Source of the DNA: Candidatus Aminicenantota bacterium
GTDB lineage: Bacteria > Acidobacteriota > UBA4820 > DSQY01
Length of the DNA stretch: 9,137 nucleotides
Assembly: GCA_027365515.1 (NCBI GenBank)
Contig: DAHXMK010000395.1
Span: forward strand, 1 to 9,137
Direction of reading: 5' to 3'
The stretch's first letter is position 1. Each line of letters opens with the position of its first letter. Under the pieces are notes generated by a model. It was not told the DNA's origin, searched no databases, and was given only the letters and a program-made list of their open reading frames with translations. The position numbers were made by a program, and so were the translations under genes. Of the stretch, positions 1-6,436 are shown piece after piece.

Positions 1-575
1 AGCGGCCCGAGCCCTTCCGTGAACCGGAGGCGCCTTCGGGCAATGAGCCTCCTGCTGACGAGCCTGTCTCGGATTCTAGCCGCGAAGATTCCCTTAGATT
101 CACGGGCATCATTCCATTCAAGAGAATGGACGAGGCGGAGGCGGTATCCTATGAACAGCAGGACGAGCGCGCGGATAAGTTCCGCGAGGCGGCTTGCGAC
201 AGGCTCTTTCCGGCGAGGGCCATCCTTGAAAGCGCCGTGATTTCTCTCGACCCGGAGGGAGTCCTGCACATCGCCTGCTCGCAAGGCGGGTCAAAAGCCG
301 GAATTGATTTTCTCTCCGGACCTGACCACCTGGCCGAGCTTCAGGAACTGGCCAGAGAGGCAGGCTACCCTGGGGTGGTGGCGGTCGAGAGTCCCAGAAA
401 CGGCGGAGATCAAGCCGGCCCGGCGTCAGAGGCCGAGCCGCCCCCGGCAAAGAAGCCGCAACAGGACGAGGCGGTCCGCAACGTGATGAAATTCCTGGGA
501 GGCCAGGTGGTCAAAGTCACTCAGATAAAGGCCGAGGCCGAGACAACGGAGGAGAGCCATGACGAACCTGAATAA
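1..575 (+). CDS. dnaX: DNA polymerase III subunit gamma/tau, C-terminal part (5' truncated by window edge)
   Basis: The frame is open from base 3 to the TAA at 573-575, giving about 190 residues with no start in the window. DnaX is the ATPase core of the clamp loader that places the beta clamp on primed DNA; tau's C-terminal part tethers the polymerase core. The AAA+ region lies outside the window. What is visible is a proline/glutamate-rich linker (1-115), a DnaX-tail-like domain (RLFPARAILESAVISLD, then FLSGPDHLAELQELAREA), a second acidic/proline linker, and a terminal block AVRNVMKFLGGQVVKV, which matches the usual ending in which a helix is followed by FGGRIVEV. The identification rests on these C-terminal features and on ybaB and recR following directly, the standard bacterial order. 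The stop lies 17 bases inside ybaB, implying translational coupling. The tail is divergent, as is normal for this part of tau. Confidence 0.85.
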   Translation, partial: RPEPFREPEAPSGNEPPADEPVSDSSREDSLRFTGIIPFKRMDEAEAVSYEQQDERADKFREAACDRLFPARAILESAVISLDPEGVLHIACSQGGSKAGIDFLSGPDHLAELQELAREAGYPGVVAVESPRNGGDQAGPASEAEPPPAKKPQQDEAVRNVMKFLGGQVVKVTQIKAEAETTEESHDEPE

Positions 576-858
576 GCTTCTCAAGCAGGCCCAGAAGATG
601 CAGGAGCAGGTGCAACAGGAGATGTCCTCCCTGGAAGTGGAAGAGTCCTCGGGCGGCGGAATGGTGACGGCCAGGATGAACGGCCACAAGCTCCTGTTGA
701 GAGTGACGGTTGACCAGACGCTGCTCGCTCCTTCCGAAAAAGAGATGGTCGAAGATCTGATAGTGGCCGCGGTGAACGGCGCCTCCGCCAAAGTTGACGA
801 GGCGCTGCAGCAGAAGCTTGGCGGCCTGGCCGGGGGCATGGGCCTGCCTGGAATGTGA
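559..858 (+). CDS. ybaB: YbaB/EbfC family nucleoid-associated DNA-binding protein
   Basis: This 99-residue protein is close to the 100-110 residues usual for YbaB/EbfC, a homodimeric 'tweezer' protein that binds DNA and coats the nucleoid. The N-terminal helix (LNKLLKQAQKMQEQVQQEM, about residues 4-22) and the block SSGGGMVTARMNGHKLLLRV fit the family pattern of a coiled helix followed by a Gly-rich turn and a beta sheet. The block EDLIVAAVNGASAKVDEAL and the Gly/Met-rich ending GLAGGMGLPGM are also typical. The ATG at 559 is preceded by GGAGGAG (548-554) at good spacing and overlaps the end of dnaX by 17 bases. recR follows after 51 bases, so the gene is the middle of the dnaX-ybaB-recR unit. 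Its exact cellular role is unsettled in most species; a link to recombination or replication is inferred from the conserved neighbourhood. Confidence 0.95.
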   Translation: MTNLNKLLKQAQKMQEQVQQEMSSLEVEESSGGGMVTARMNGHKLLLRVTVDQTLLAPSEKEMVEDLIVAAVNGASAKVDEALQQKLGGLAGGMGLPGM

Positions 859-909
859 CGTTCCTCACAAACCAGCCTGGGCTGAGGGTCAAGGGAGGAA
901 ACAAACTAT

Positions 910-1530
910 ATGGTGGAAGCCGGGACGAAATCGCTGCCTGCGCCGCTGGTCCAATGCATCGAGGAGCTGAAAAAGCTTCAGGGCATAGGCCACAAGTCGG
1001 CGCAAAGGATACTCTATGGCCTTCTGGCGAGAGGCCCCGAGGCATTCGAGTCTCTCGCCCAATCTCTCCAGGCCGTCCCGCGGCTGATTGAGAGGTGCCC
1101 GGAGTGCCGCTCCTTCCGCGAAGCCGGCCAGCCGTGCGCCTTGTGCCAGGACGAGCGGCGCGACAGAAGCTCCCTCTGCGTCGTTGAGAGCGCCTCGGAC
1201 CTTTCGCTCATCGAGGCCACCGGCGAATTCAGGGGGCTTTACCACGTCCTGGGAGGCCTCCTCTCGCCGGCCAGGGGCGTGCGTCCGCAGGACCTCGGCC
1301 TCGACGATCTGCCCGCGAGGCTGGAGGCGAAGGGGGTGAGCGAAGTGATTCTGGCTACTCCGCCGACCGCCGAAGGAGAGGCGACCGCCTCCTACATCGC
1401 CTCCATGATCGGTTCGCCAACGGTGAAGGTGTCGAGAATAGGTTTCGGGATCCCCGTCGGAAGCGACCTTCAGTACAGCGACTCGCAAACGCTCTCCAGA
1501 GCCCTCACCGGCAGGAGGGACTACAAGTGA
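910..1530 (+). CDS. recR: Recombination mediator RecR
   Basis: RecR works with RecF/RecO to load RecA onto gapped, SSB-coated DNA. The 206 residues match the family (about 200). In order: a helix-hairpin-helix near residues 18-35 (LKKLQGIGHKSAQRI); a four-cysteine zinc motif (CPEC then CALC, about residues 61-78); a Toprim domain starting at LCVVESASDLSLIE and including FRGLYHVLGGLLSP; and a C-terminal block EGEATASYIASM through GIPVGSDLQYSD to LSRALTGRR. The family's usual ATNPT before EGEATA reads ATPPT here, so the conserved Asn is a Pro. The ATG at 910 has GGGAGG (893-898) about 11 bases upstream; a GTG directly after it is an alternative. It is the last gene of the dnaX-ybaB-recR group, with a candidate promoter for mglBA just after its stop. 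Confidence 0.97.
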   Translation: MVEAGTKSLPAPLVQCIEELKKLQGIGHKSAQRILYGLLARGPEAFESLAQSLQAVPRLIERCPECRSFREAGQPCALCQDERRDRSSLCVVESASDLSLIEATGEFRGLYHVLGGLLSPARGVRPQDLGLDDLPARLEAKGVSEVILATPPTAEGEATASYIASMIGSPTVKVSRIGFGIPVGSDLQYSDSQTLSRALTGRRDYK

Positions 1531-1537
1531 CTTCCTC

Positions 1538-1566
1538 TTGCAACCAAAGCCGATCCGTGTTATATC
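1538..1566 (+). promoter_or_regulatory. Candidate sigma70-type promoter for mglBA
   Basis: TTGCAA (1538-1543) and TATATC (1561-1566) each match the -35 and -10 consensus at four of six positions, with an ideal 17-base spacer. They lie in the 57 bases between recR and mglB. Transcription would begin near 1573, giving a leader of roughly 15 bases that includes the mglB ribosome binding site. This would let mglBA be expressed apart from the replication genes. It is a consensus match by eye only. Confidence 0.4.
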
Positions 1567-1587
1567 TGCCTGAACTGGAGGATGGCC

Positions 1588-2088
1588 ATGGGCGCGTCCG
1601 ACCTCATTCTGTATGAGGAAGAGTTCCAGAAAATCAAGGAGATCATCTCCAAGCTCCGCGTGGATGCCAACGCCAACGTGGTTTTCCTCGTTGACAAGAA
1701 CGGCCAGCAGATAGCGGCCACCGGGGACATTGAGAGCCTCGACACCACTTCGCTCGCCTCCTTGACGGCCGGCAACGTGGCGGCGACCGACGGCCTGGCC
1801 AAGCTCATCGGCGAGAGGGAGTTTTCGGTACTATTCCATGAAGGCGAGAAGGACAACATCCACATATCAATCGTCGGCGGGAAGGTCATACTCGTCGTCA
1901 TTTTCGACGAGCGCTCGTCGCTCGGGCTCGTCAGGCTGAGGGTCAAGAGAAGCTCGGAGGACCTGAACAGGGTCTTCAAGCAGATCCTGGAAAAGACGGA
2001 GCGCGAGAAGGCCTCCGGAAAGGCCGCCTTCGAGTCGCCGTTTGCCGAGATCACCGACGAAGATATTGACGCTCTTTTCAAAGACTAG
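1588..2088 (+). CDS. mglB: MglB, roadblock/LC7-domain GTPase-activating protein for MglA
   Basis: MglB is the homodimeric GAP (and in some species exchange-factor-like regulator) of the polarity GTPase MglA, cytoplasmic and concentrated at a cell pole in Myxococcus. The 166-residue product is one roadblock/LC7 domain: YEEEFQKIKEIISKL helix, strand NVVFLVDKNGQQIAATG, the block SLASLTAGNVAATDGLAKLI, and VILVVIFDERSSLGLVRLRV. A charged linker leads to the C-terminal signature SPFAEITDEDIDALF; in characterised MglB proteins the C-terminal extension contacts MglA. Start choice: GGAGG (1577-1581) abuts an ATG at 1582 with no spacing but lies six bases before the ATG at 1588. The shorter start also matches the known N-terminus form MG...YEEEF. 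mglA begins nine bases after the stop, so the two are almost certainly co-translated. Confidence 0.95.
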   Translation: MGASDLILYEEEFQKIKEIISKLRVDANANVVFLVDKNGQQIAATGDIESLDTTSLASLTAGNVAATDGLAKLIGEREFSVLFHEGEKDNIHISIVGGKVILVVIFDERSSLGLVRLRVKRSSEDLNRVFKQILEKTEREKASGKAAFESPFAEITDEDIDALFKD

Positions 2089-2097
2089 AGGCCGCTG

Positions 2098-2682
2098 ATG
2101 TCCTTTATCAACTACTCTTCGCGGGAAATAAACTGCAAAATAGTTTATTACGGCCCTGGCCTCTGCGGAAAGACGACCAACCTACAGTACATCTACGAGA
2201 AGACGAATCCCACGGCGAAGGGCAAGCTCATTTCGCTGGCCACCGAAACCGACCGCACGCTGTTTTTCGACTTTCTGCCGCTCGACCTCGGGACGGTGCG
2301 CGGCTTCAAGACCAGGTTCCACCTATACACGGTCCCAGGCCAGGTCTTCTACGACGCTTCGAGAAAATTGATTTTGAAAGGCGTTGACGGGGTGGTGTTC
2401 GTCGCCGACTCCCAGGAGGCGCGAGGCGACGCGAACGTCGAGTCAATCCAGAACCTCGTCGCCAACTTGCAGGAGCACGGCTTCGACCTGAAGTCCATCC
2501 CGTACGTTCTCCAGCTCAACAAGCGCGACCTTCCCACCGCTATGCCGCTTGACGATATGCTGAAGGCGCTGAGATTCAAGGACGAACCCTATTACGAGGC
2601 TGTCGCCTTGAAAGGCATCGGCGTCTTCGACACACTCAAGGCGTGCGCCAAACAGGTACTTCTCGAACTATCCAAACGGTAA
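2098..2682 (+). CDS. mglA: MglA, Ras-like polarity GTPase
   Basis: A 194-residue small GTPase that sets the leading pole in motile cells such as Myxococcus, where it controls gliding and type IV pili. All functional parts are present: P-loop GPGLCGKT (residues 19-26), R53 and T54 in TETDRT (R53 is the intrinsic arginine finger in characterised MglA), TVPGQ (78-82) with Q82 and the family's Thr-Val-Pro replacement of the usual DxxG, and NKRD (141-144) for guanine recognition. The N-terminus MSFINYSSREINCKIVYYGP is the classic MglA start. The segment SRKLILKGVDGVVFVADSQ is also highly conserved. The ATG has a modest AGAGG about six bases upstream, using the end of mglB. The gene converges with thyX, 57 bases away, with no clear terminator hairpin between them. 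No motility or chemosensory partner lies in the window. Confidence 0.97.
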   Translation: MSFINYSSREINCKIVYYGPGLCGKTTNLQYIYEKTNPTAKGKLISLATETDRTLFFDFLPLDLGTVRGFKTRFHLYTVPGQVFYDASRKLILKGVDGVVFVADSQEARGDANVESIQNLVANLQEHGFDLKSIPYVLQLNKRDLPTAMPLDDMLKALRFKDEPYYEAVALKGIGVFDTLKACAKQVLLELSKR

Positions 2683-2739
2683 ATTCCCCCGCTCGTTAAT
2701 TTGTCAGCGTTTGCAGCCAAGGGCGGAGCGCTTGTTTGC

Positions 2740-3561
2740 CTATTCGAGCGGCTTGAGGCCCAGCTTGCCTGGAAGCTGTGGAGGAATCTCCTCCTGGTCC
2801 TTGAGGTGGTCCCTGAGCCACGAGAGCTCGTCTTCTCCCAAAACGGCGCTCTTCAAGACGTATATCTCGAAGGCCTCGTAAGCCATAGGGGCAATGGCCT
2901 TGGCGATTTCGGCCATGACCTTCGCGTATTGCCTGATCTCGTACTGCGCGTGCTCGTCCAGCCTCAGCTTCAAGAAATGGAAAAGGTTGTGCAGGTCAAT
3001 CTGCCAGTACCACTCGGTGTAAAGGCTCAACGGAAGGTCAATCCGCGCCAGCTCCCGCGCCACGCCTTCATCCAGGAACCCCTTGTATTCGTCGTAGGCG
3101 CGCCGCTGCGCCTCTTCCAGCTTCGCGATCACCCGCTTCGCGGCTTCGCCGGAGAGTCCCTCCTCGGAGCGGCCCTGCTTGTTGACGGCGCTCTGAGTCC
3201 TTACCGAGTCGGCCTCGGGAACGTAAAACTCGTCCTTGACCACCGAGTATCGCCCGGAGATCTCGTTCAGGCGGGCCGTCCTGTGGCGTATCCACTGCCT
3301 GGCCACGAATATCGGCATCTTGCAGTGGAAAGTTATCTGGACCTGCTCGAAGGGCGAGGTGTGGGCGTGGCGCATCAGGTACTGGATCAGCCCCCGGTCC
3401 TCGCGCATCGTCTTGGTGCCCTGCCCGTACGAAACCCTCGCCGCCGCGACGATCCTCTGGTCCGAGCCCATGTAGTCAACCAGCCTGACAAAACCCTTGT
3501 CCAGGACCTTGAACTCCTTGTCCAGGATCGCTTCAGCTTCGGGCACGATTACGTGAGGCAT
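2740..3561 (-). CDS. thyX: Flavin-dependent thymidylate synthase ThyX
   Basis: ThyX makes dTMP from dUMP using methylene-tetrahydrofolate, FAD and NADPH, as a homotetramer unrelated to ThyA. The signature RHRx7S is intact: R92-H93-R94 to S102 in RHRTARLNEISGRY. Other family blocks are HAHTSPFEQVQITFHCKMPI (about 65-84), ELARIDLPLSLYTEWYWQID (about 170-189) and NLFHFLKLRLDEHAQYEIR (192-210), which carries substrate-binding and catalytic residues. At 273 residues it is somewhat longer than the usual 220-260; the extra length is at the N-terminus and in a charged C-terminal tail. The ATG is preceded by a very strong AAGGAGGAG at good spacing. A candidate promoter lies just upstream, so it is probably its own transcription unit. 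Its presence suggests the organism does not rely on ThyA, which could be tested in the full genome. Confidence 0.97.
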   Translation of the reverse strand: MPHVIVPEAEAILDKEFKVLDKGFVRLVDYMGSDQRIVAAARVSYGQGTKTMREDRGLIQYLMRHAHTSPFEQVQITFHCKMPIFVARQWIRHRTARLNEISGRYSVVKDEFYVPEADSVRTQSAVNKQGRSEEGLSGEAAKRVIAKLEEAQRRAYDEYKGFLDEGVARELARIDLPLSLYTEWYWQIDLHNLFHFLKLRLDEHAQYEIRQYAKVMAEIAKAIAPMAYEAFEIYVLKSAVLGEDELSWLRDHLKDQEEIPPQLPGKLGLKPLE

Positions 3562-3584
3562 CGTCTCCTCCTTAAGCCGAGAAG

Positions 3585-3612
3585 ATTATCAGAGCGCGGC
3601 CACAAACGGCAA
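3585..3612 (-). promoter_or_regulatory. Candidate sigma70-type promoter for thyX
   Basis: Read on the minus strand, TTGCCG (3607-3612) and GATAAT (3585-3590) are separated by 16 bases. The -10 box matches consensus at five of six positions and the -35 at four. The start point would fall about 7 bases beyond the -10 box, leaving a short leader that carries the strong AAGGAGG ribosome binding site of thyX. Located in the 93-base gap after holB; assigned by eye. Confidence 0.45.
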
Positions 3613-3619
3613 CCGAGAG

Positions 3620-3642
3620 CGCGGCGGCTCGCTTTCGCCGCG
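3620..3642 (-). terminator. GC-only hairpin after holB (possible terminator, no U-tract)
   Basis: CGCGGCG (3620-3626) and CGCCGCG (3636-3642) form a perfect seven-base-pair all-GC stem with a nine-base loop, starting 12 bases after the holB stop. On the minus strand it sits at the end of the rpiB-to-holB operon and just before the thyX promoter candidate. No run of T follows, so it may end or attenuate transcription only with help, or may simply reflect GC-rich sequence. Confidence 0.35.
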
Positions 3643-3654
3643 GAACAAGGCGCC

Positions 3655-4704
3655 TCACGGCACTATAAAAAGCCTTTCGAGAAGAAGGCGCGGGTTCACG
3701 TTTCTCTCTAGGTGGGCGGGCGCGTCGGCGAGCCTGCCGGCTACTCTGCCAAGGGATTCCTCCCCTCTCGCCCTTGCGGCCCTCGCCACGGCTGAATCCT
3801 GGCCCCCGCTCTTGGCATAAAGGGCTCTTCTGGCTTCGGATGTGACTCGAAGCGCTTCGGCCAACATCGCCCGCGGCGGCTCCTTGGCCATCTCTTCCAT
3901 CATCGGCGAAAGCTCCGGGAAGCGCTCGGCCTGGAGGCCGAACTCCAAAAGAGCCATCAGCCGCTCCCTCCGCTTCGCCGCATCCTTCCAGCCTCCGGAC
4001 AGAATCAGGCCGGGGGCGCCCGCGGACGACGAGACGGCCCTCGCGGCATCGTCGTCCCTGAGCCCGGCCGATGCGGCAATCTCTTCGAGCGCTTTTCGCG
4101 GGACAAGCCCGAATGTGACTTCCTGGCACCTGGAACGCACCGTTGGCAGCAGGTTCGCCGCGTTAGAAGCAACGAGGATGAACTTCGCGTAGCGAGGCGG
4201 CTCTTCGAGCGATTTGAGAAGAGCGTTCTGCGTTTCGGCGTTCATCGCGCTGGCCGGGTCTATGATGAAGACAAGGTGGCGCCCTTCGTACGGAGGCAAG
4301 TCGAGGTGGCTTATTATCTCTTCCCGCGCTTGGCGGACCACAATTTCCTTGCGCTCTTTTCCAGTCTCCTCGTTGACCTCCAAGGTTATGATTCTTATGT
4401 CCGGGTGAATCCCCTTTCGCGCCTTCGCGCAGGCCGGACACTTGCCGCAGGCCCACGGTGACGGGGAGGCGCATTGAAGCGCCGCCGCCAGCCTGAAAGC
4501 CAGACTTGCCTTGCCCACTGAAGCCGGGCCCGAGAAAAGGAGCGACGGCGAGAGCATTCCCTTCTCAAGAAGGCGCCCTAAAAGCTCAACCTGCCTCGCG
4601 TGGCCGCACAAGCCATCCAGCGCGACGGGCCGGTCGGCGGCTGGCTGCGCCGCCTCCTCGTCAATGACTTTCTTTTTGGCCAACCCTTTCCCCCGGAACT
4701 TCAA
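3655..4704 (-). CDS. holB: DNA polymerase III subunit delta' (clamp loader)
   Basis: Delta' is the non-motor stator of the clamp loader that works with DnaX and delta to open the beta clamp. The 349 residues show an AAA+ fold with LLFSGPASVGKASLAFRLA (P-loop region, residues 59-66), zinc-binding cysteines C78, C86, C89 and C92 followed by GIHPD, the Walker-B-like VFIIDPASAMN, the very characteristic ALLKSLEEPP (161-170), and the SRC arginine-finger motif (191-193). The P-loop Ser/Thr after GK is an Ala, consistent with delta' being a non-hydrolysing subunit in well-studied species. The C-terminal third is divergent. The start is uncertain: TTG at 4704 lies nine bases after the mrp stop, but its purine-rich AAAGGG directly abuts it; a second in-frame TTG at 4683 also follows a GGGGGAAAGGG run. 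The first 28 residues are a charged extension before the usual core. Last gene of the operon. Confidence 0.93.
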   Translation of the reverse strand: MKFRGKGLAKKKVIDEEAAQPAADRPVALDGLCGHARQVELLGRLLEKGMLSPSLLFSGPASVGKASLAFRLAAALQCASPSPWACGKCPACAKARKGIHPDIRIITLEVNEETGKERKEIVVRQAREEIISHLDLPPYEGRHLVFIIDPASAMNAETQNALLKSLEEPPRYAKFILVASNAANLLPTVRSRCQEVTFGLVPRKALEEIAASAGLRDDDAARAVSSSAGAPGLILSGGWKDAAKRRERLMALLEFGLQAERFPELSPMMEEMAKEPPRAMLAEALRVTSEARRALYAKSGGQDSAVARAARARGEESLGRVAGRLADAPAHLERNVNPRLLLERLFIVP

Positions 4705-4713
4705 CCCTTTCGG

Positions 4714-5784
4714 TCAATCTTGTTTTGCTCCCGCCAGTATCGAGGCCTGTCGCGCCACGTTTTCGGCCAGCGCCCTGAAGGCCGCCGCCACGGCTGAATC
4801 CGGCGCCGAGAGCACCACCGGCGTTCCGCCGTCTCCCGTGGCGCGCACCGAGGCGTCAAGCGGTATCCCTCCCAAGAAAGGAACGTCCAGCTCCTTGGCC
4901 GTGCGCTCGCCTCCGCCGCGCGAGAAGACGTCGGTCTCCTTGCCGCAGTGCGGGCAGACGAAGTAGGACATGTTCTCGACGATTCCGAGGACCGGGACGT
5001 TCACCTTCTGGAACATCGCCAGCCCTTTCCTGGCGTCTATCAGAGCCACTTCGTTCGGCGTCGTGACGATCACAGCCCCGGAAAGAGGAACTTTCTGCGT
5101 AAGCGTTATCTGGGCGTCGCCCGTGCCCGGCGGCAGGTCAACTACCATGTAGTCAAGCTCGGGCCACTCCACGTCCTTCAACAACTGCTCCAGCGCCTTC
5201 ATGACCATCGGCCCGCGCCAGATTACGGGTGTGCTTGGATCAAGAAGAAAGCCCAGCGACATCACCTTGAGGCCGTGGGCTTCGATCGGGTACATCTTCT
5301 CTTTCGCCTCGTCAACCTTCGGCTGCTCCTTGACCCCGAGCATGACGCCCATCGAGGGGCCGTAGATGTCCGCGTCGAGAAGGCCAGTCTTCGCGCCCGT
5401 CTGCGCCAGGGCGGCCGCGAGGTTCGCGGCGACGGTTGATTTGCCGACGCCGCCCTTTCCCGAGGCGACTGCTATTATCACTTTGGCTTGCGGGAGGAGG
5501 TTTTCCACCAATGGCGCCTGTGGCGCCCTCTGGACCTGCGCCTCCATCGCGACGCCGACGGCGCGCACGCCCGGCCAAAGCTTTCTGATCTCCTCCTCCA
5601 CTCTGCTTCGGAACATCTCCTTCACTGGACACGCCGGGGTGGTCAGCACGAGCCGCACCGAGACCGTGTCGTCACCGATGTCCACGTCCTTCACGAAGCC
5701 CAGCGCCACTATGTCCTTATGAAAATCGGGATCCTCTATCGCTCTAAGAGCATTCAGAACCTGCTCTTTGGATGGTTTTGCCAT
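4714..5784 (-). CDS. mrp: Mrp/ApbC-type P-loop ATPase, iron-sulfur cluster carrier
   Basis: Mrp/ApbC (bacterial relatives of Nbp35/Ind1) binds and transfers Fe-S clusters to apoproteins in the cytoplasm, with ATPase activity. Numbering from the ATG at 5784 (356 residues): an N-terminal MIP18/DUF59 domain (about 1-85) with its hallmark LTTPACP including C52; a deviant Walker A ASGKGGVGKST (107-117); DADIYGPS (137-144); DLPPGTGD (216-223); and the bridging C277-x2-C280 in SYFVCPHCG, which holds the shared cluster between two monomers. All key residues are present, so it looks functional. The ATG at 5784 is chosen because GGAGGAGCGA directly precedes it; an upstream TTG at 5805 would overlap the previous gene's stop and lacks support. 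It lies 17 bases after the siroheme-synthase-like gene and nine before holB. Confidence 0.95.
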   Translation of the reverse strand: MAKPSKEQVLNALRAIEDPDFHKDIVALGFVKDVDIGDDTVSVRLVLTTPACPVKEMFRSRVEEEIRKLWPGVRAVGVAMEAQVQRAPQAPLVENLLPQAKVIIAVASGKGGVGKSTVAANLAAALAQTGAKTGLLDADIYGPSMGVMLGVKEQPKVDEAKEKMYPIEAHGLKVMSLGFLLDPSTPVIWRGPMVMKALEQLLKDVEWPELDYMVVDLPPGTGDAQITLTQKVPLSGAVIVTTPNEVALIDARKGLAMFQKVNVPVLGIVENMSYFVCPHCGKETDVFSRGGGERTAKELDVPFLGGIPLDASVRATGDGGTPVVLSAPDSAVAAAFRALAENVARQASILAGAKQD

Positions 5785-5801
5785 TCGCTCCTCCGGCGAA
5801 A

Positions 5802-6434
5802 TCAAAGCGTCCTGGTCGTAGAGCCAACGATCTTGAGCACGGCGGTCTTGGCTTGCGCCCGCTGGCCTTTGATCAGAAGGGACATGATCTCAGGTTTGGT
5901 CATTTGGCTGACCACTTTGTCACGAAAAGTCTCTTCATCCATGCCTTCGAAAAGAGGGTGGAGCTCGCGCGCCAGTTCGAGAAAGCTATCCAGCATCGTT
6001 TCGGTTCCGTCAAGAAAGGAGGCGGCGAGCTTCTCCTGCCATGGTTCCACGCCAGCCTCCGTCCAAAAGGCCGCGGAGAGGCCTCTCCCGTGGAGCCACT
6101 TCGGAAAGGCCAGGCTCGATCCTTTGGGGTCCGCCTCGTCCCAGAACGGAACGCCCGAACCTTCCAGGTCACGCCTCGCCGCCTCGCGCCACTCCCGCGA
6201 ACAGCCGATTCCCAAAAGTACGAGCGACGATTGGCGCAGCGCCGGCGCGGGCGGAGCGGTCGTGGCCACTTGCAGCGATGGAAAGCCGGCCAGCGGGCCG
6301 CCGCCTTTTTCGTCGTGAAGTATGCACGGCCAGCCCACCGAGCTGAGGTTTTGGAGGATCGTCAGAAACGACGGGCTGCTTCCCAGAAGTCTAGCTGGAC
6401 GGCCTTCGGGCGCGGCCAATAGGAGCGGAAGCAT
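5802..6434 (-). CDS. Divergent siroheme-synthase-like protein (CysG N-terminal/Met8-like), probable pseudoenzyme
   Basis: The 210 residues follow the layout of the CysG N-terminal/Met8 family (precorrin-2 dehydrogenase/ferrochelatase). LPLLLAAPEGRPARLLGSS (2-20) matches the opening PLFL-GR-LVVGGG. LVLLGIGCSREWREAARRDL (71-90) matches the 'ATDD-xxN' helix. VPFWDEADPKGSSLAFPKWL (95-114) matches NVVDDP...FIxP. RGLSAAFWTEAG (117-128) matches the strand ending in SxGGxSP, followed by an all-helical C-terminus. The functional residues are gone: the NAD-binding GGGxVA reads GSSPSF, the position of the catalytic Asp (D104 in E. coli CysG) aligns with A101, and the SSGG turn reads FWTE. It probably keeps the fold but not the activity; a regulatory or tetrapyrrole-binding role is speculation. 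The ATG is two bases after the glyA stop, with GGAGGGG (rev. 6447-6453 region) eight bases upstream. The family assignment is from remembered pattern, without a profile search. Confidence 0.6.
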   Translation of the reverse strand: MLPLLLAAPEGRPARLLGSSPSFLTILQNLSSVGWPCILHDEKGGGPLAGFPSLQVATTAPPAPALRQSSLVLLGIGCSREWREAARRDLEGSGVPFWDEADPKGSSLAFPKWLHGRGLSAAFWTEAGVEPWQEKLAASFLDGTETMLDSFLELARELHPLFEGMDEETFRDKVVSQMTKPEIMSLLIKGQRAQAKTAVLKIVGSTTRTL

Positions 6435-6436
6435 TT

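Noticed and set aside
581..1488. Minus-strand open frames of 154 and 199 residues
   Set aside because: They are antisense to ybaB and recR, both of which are clearly the coding strand.
1582..1587. Upstream ATG as the mglB start
   Set aside because: The GGAGG site touches this ATG with no spacer; the ATG six bases on has ideal spacing and matches the family N-terminus.
2683..2739. A shared terminator between the convergent mglA and thyX
   Set aside because: Only four-base pairings (AGCG with CGCT) around a long loop and no T-run; not a convincing hairpin.
2701..3711. A 336-residue open frame on the plus strand
   Set aside because: It lies opposite thyX and part of holB's end, starts with TTG, has no ribosome binding site or recognisable motif, and its composition (Leu/Val/Arg-rich) is what the antisense of a GC-rich gene gives.
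5785..5805. TTG at 5805 as the mrp start
   Set aside because: It overlaps the preceding stop codon, and the GGAGGA immediately before the ATG at 5784 would then be coding.
5488..6422. Overlapping plus-strand open frames of 276 and 216 residues
   Set aside because: They run antisense to the siroheme-like gene and mrp, show no domain, and are typical shadows in GC-rich sequence.
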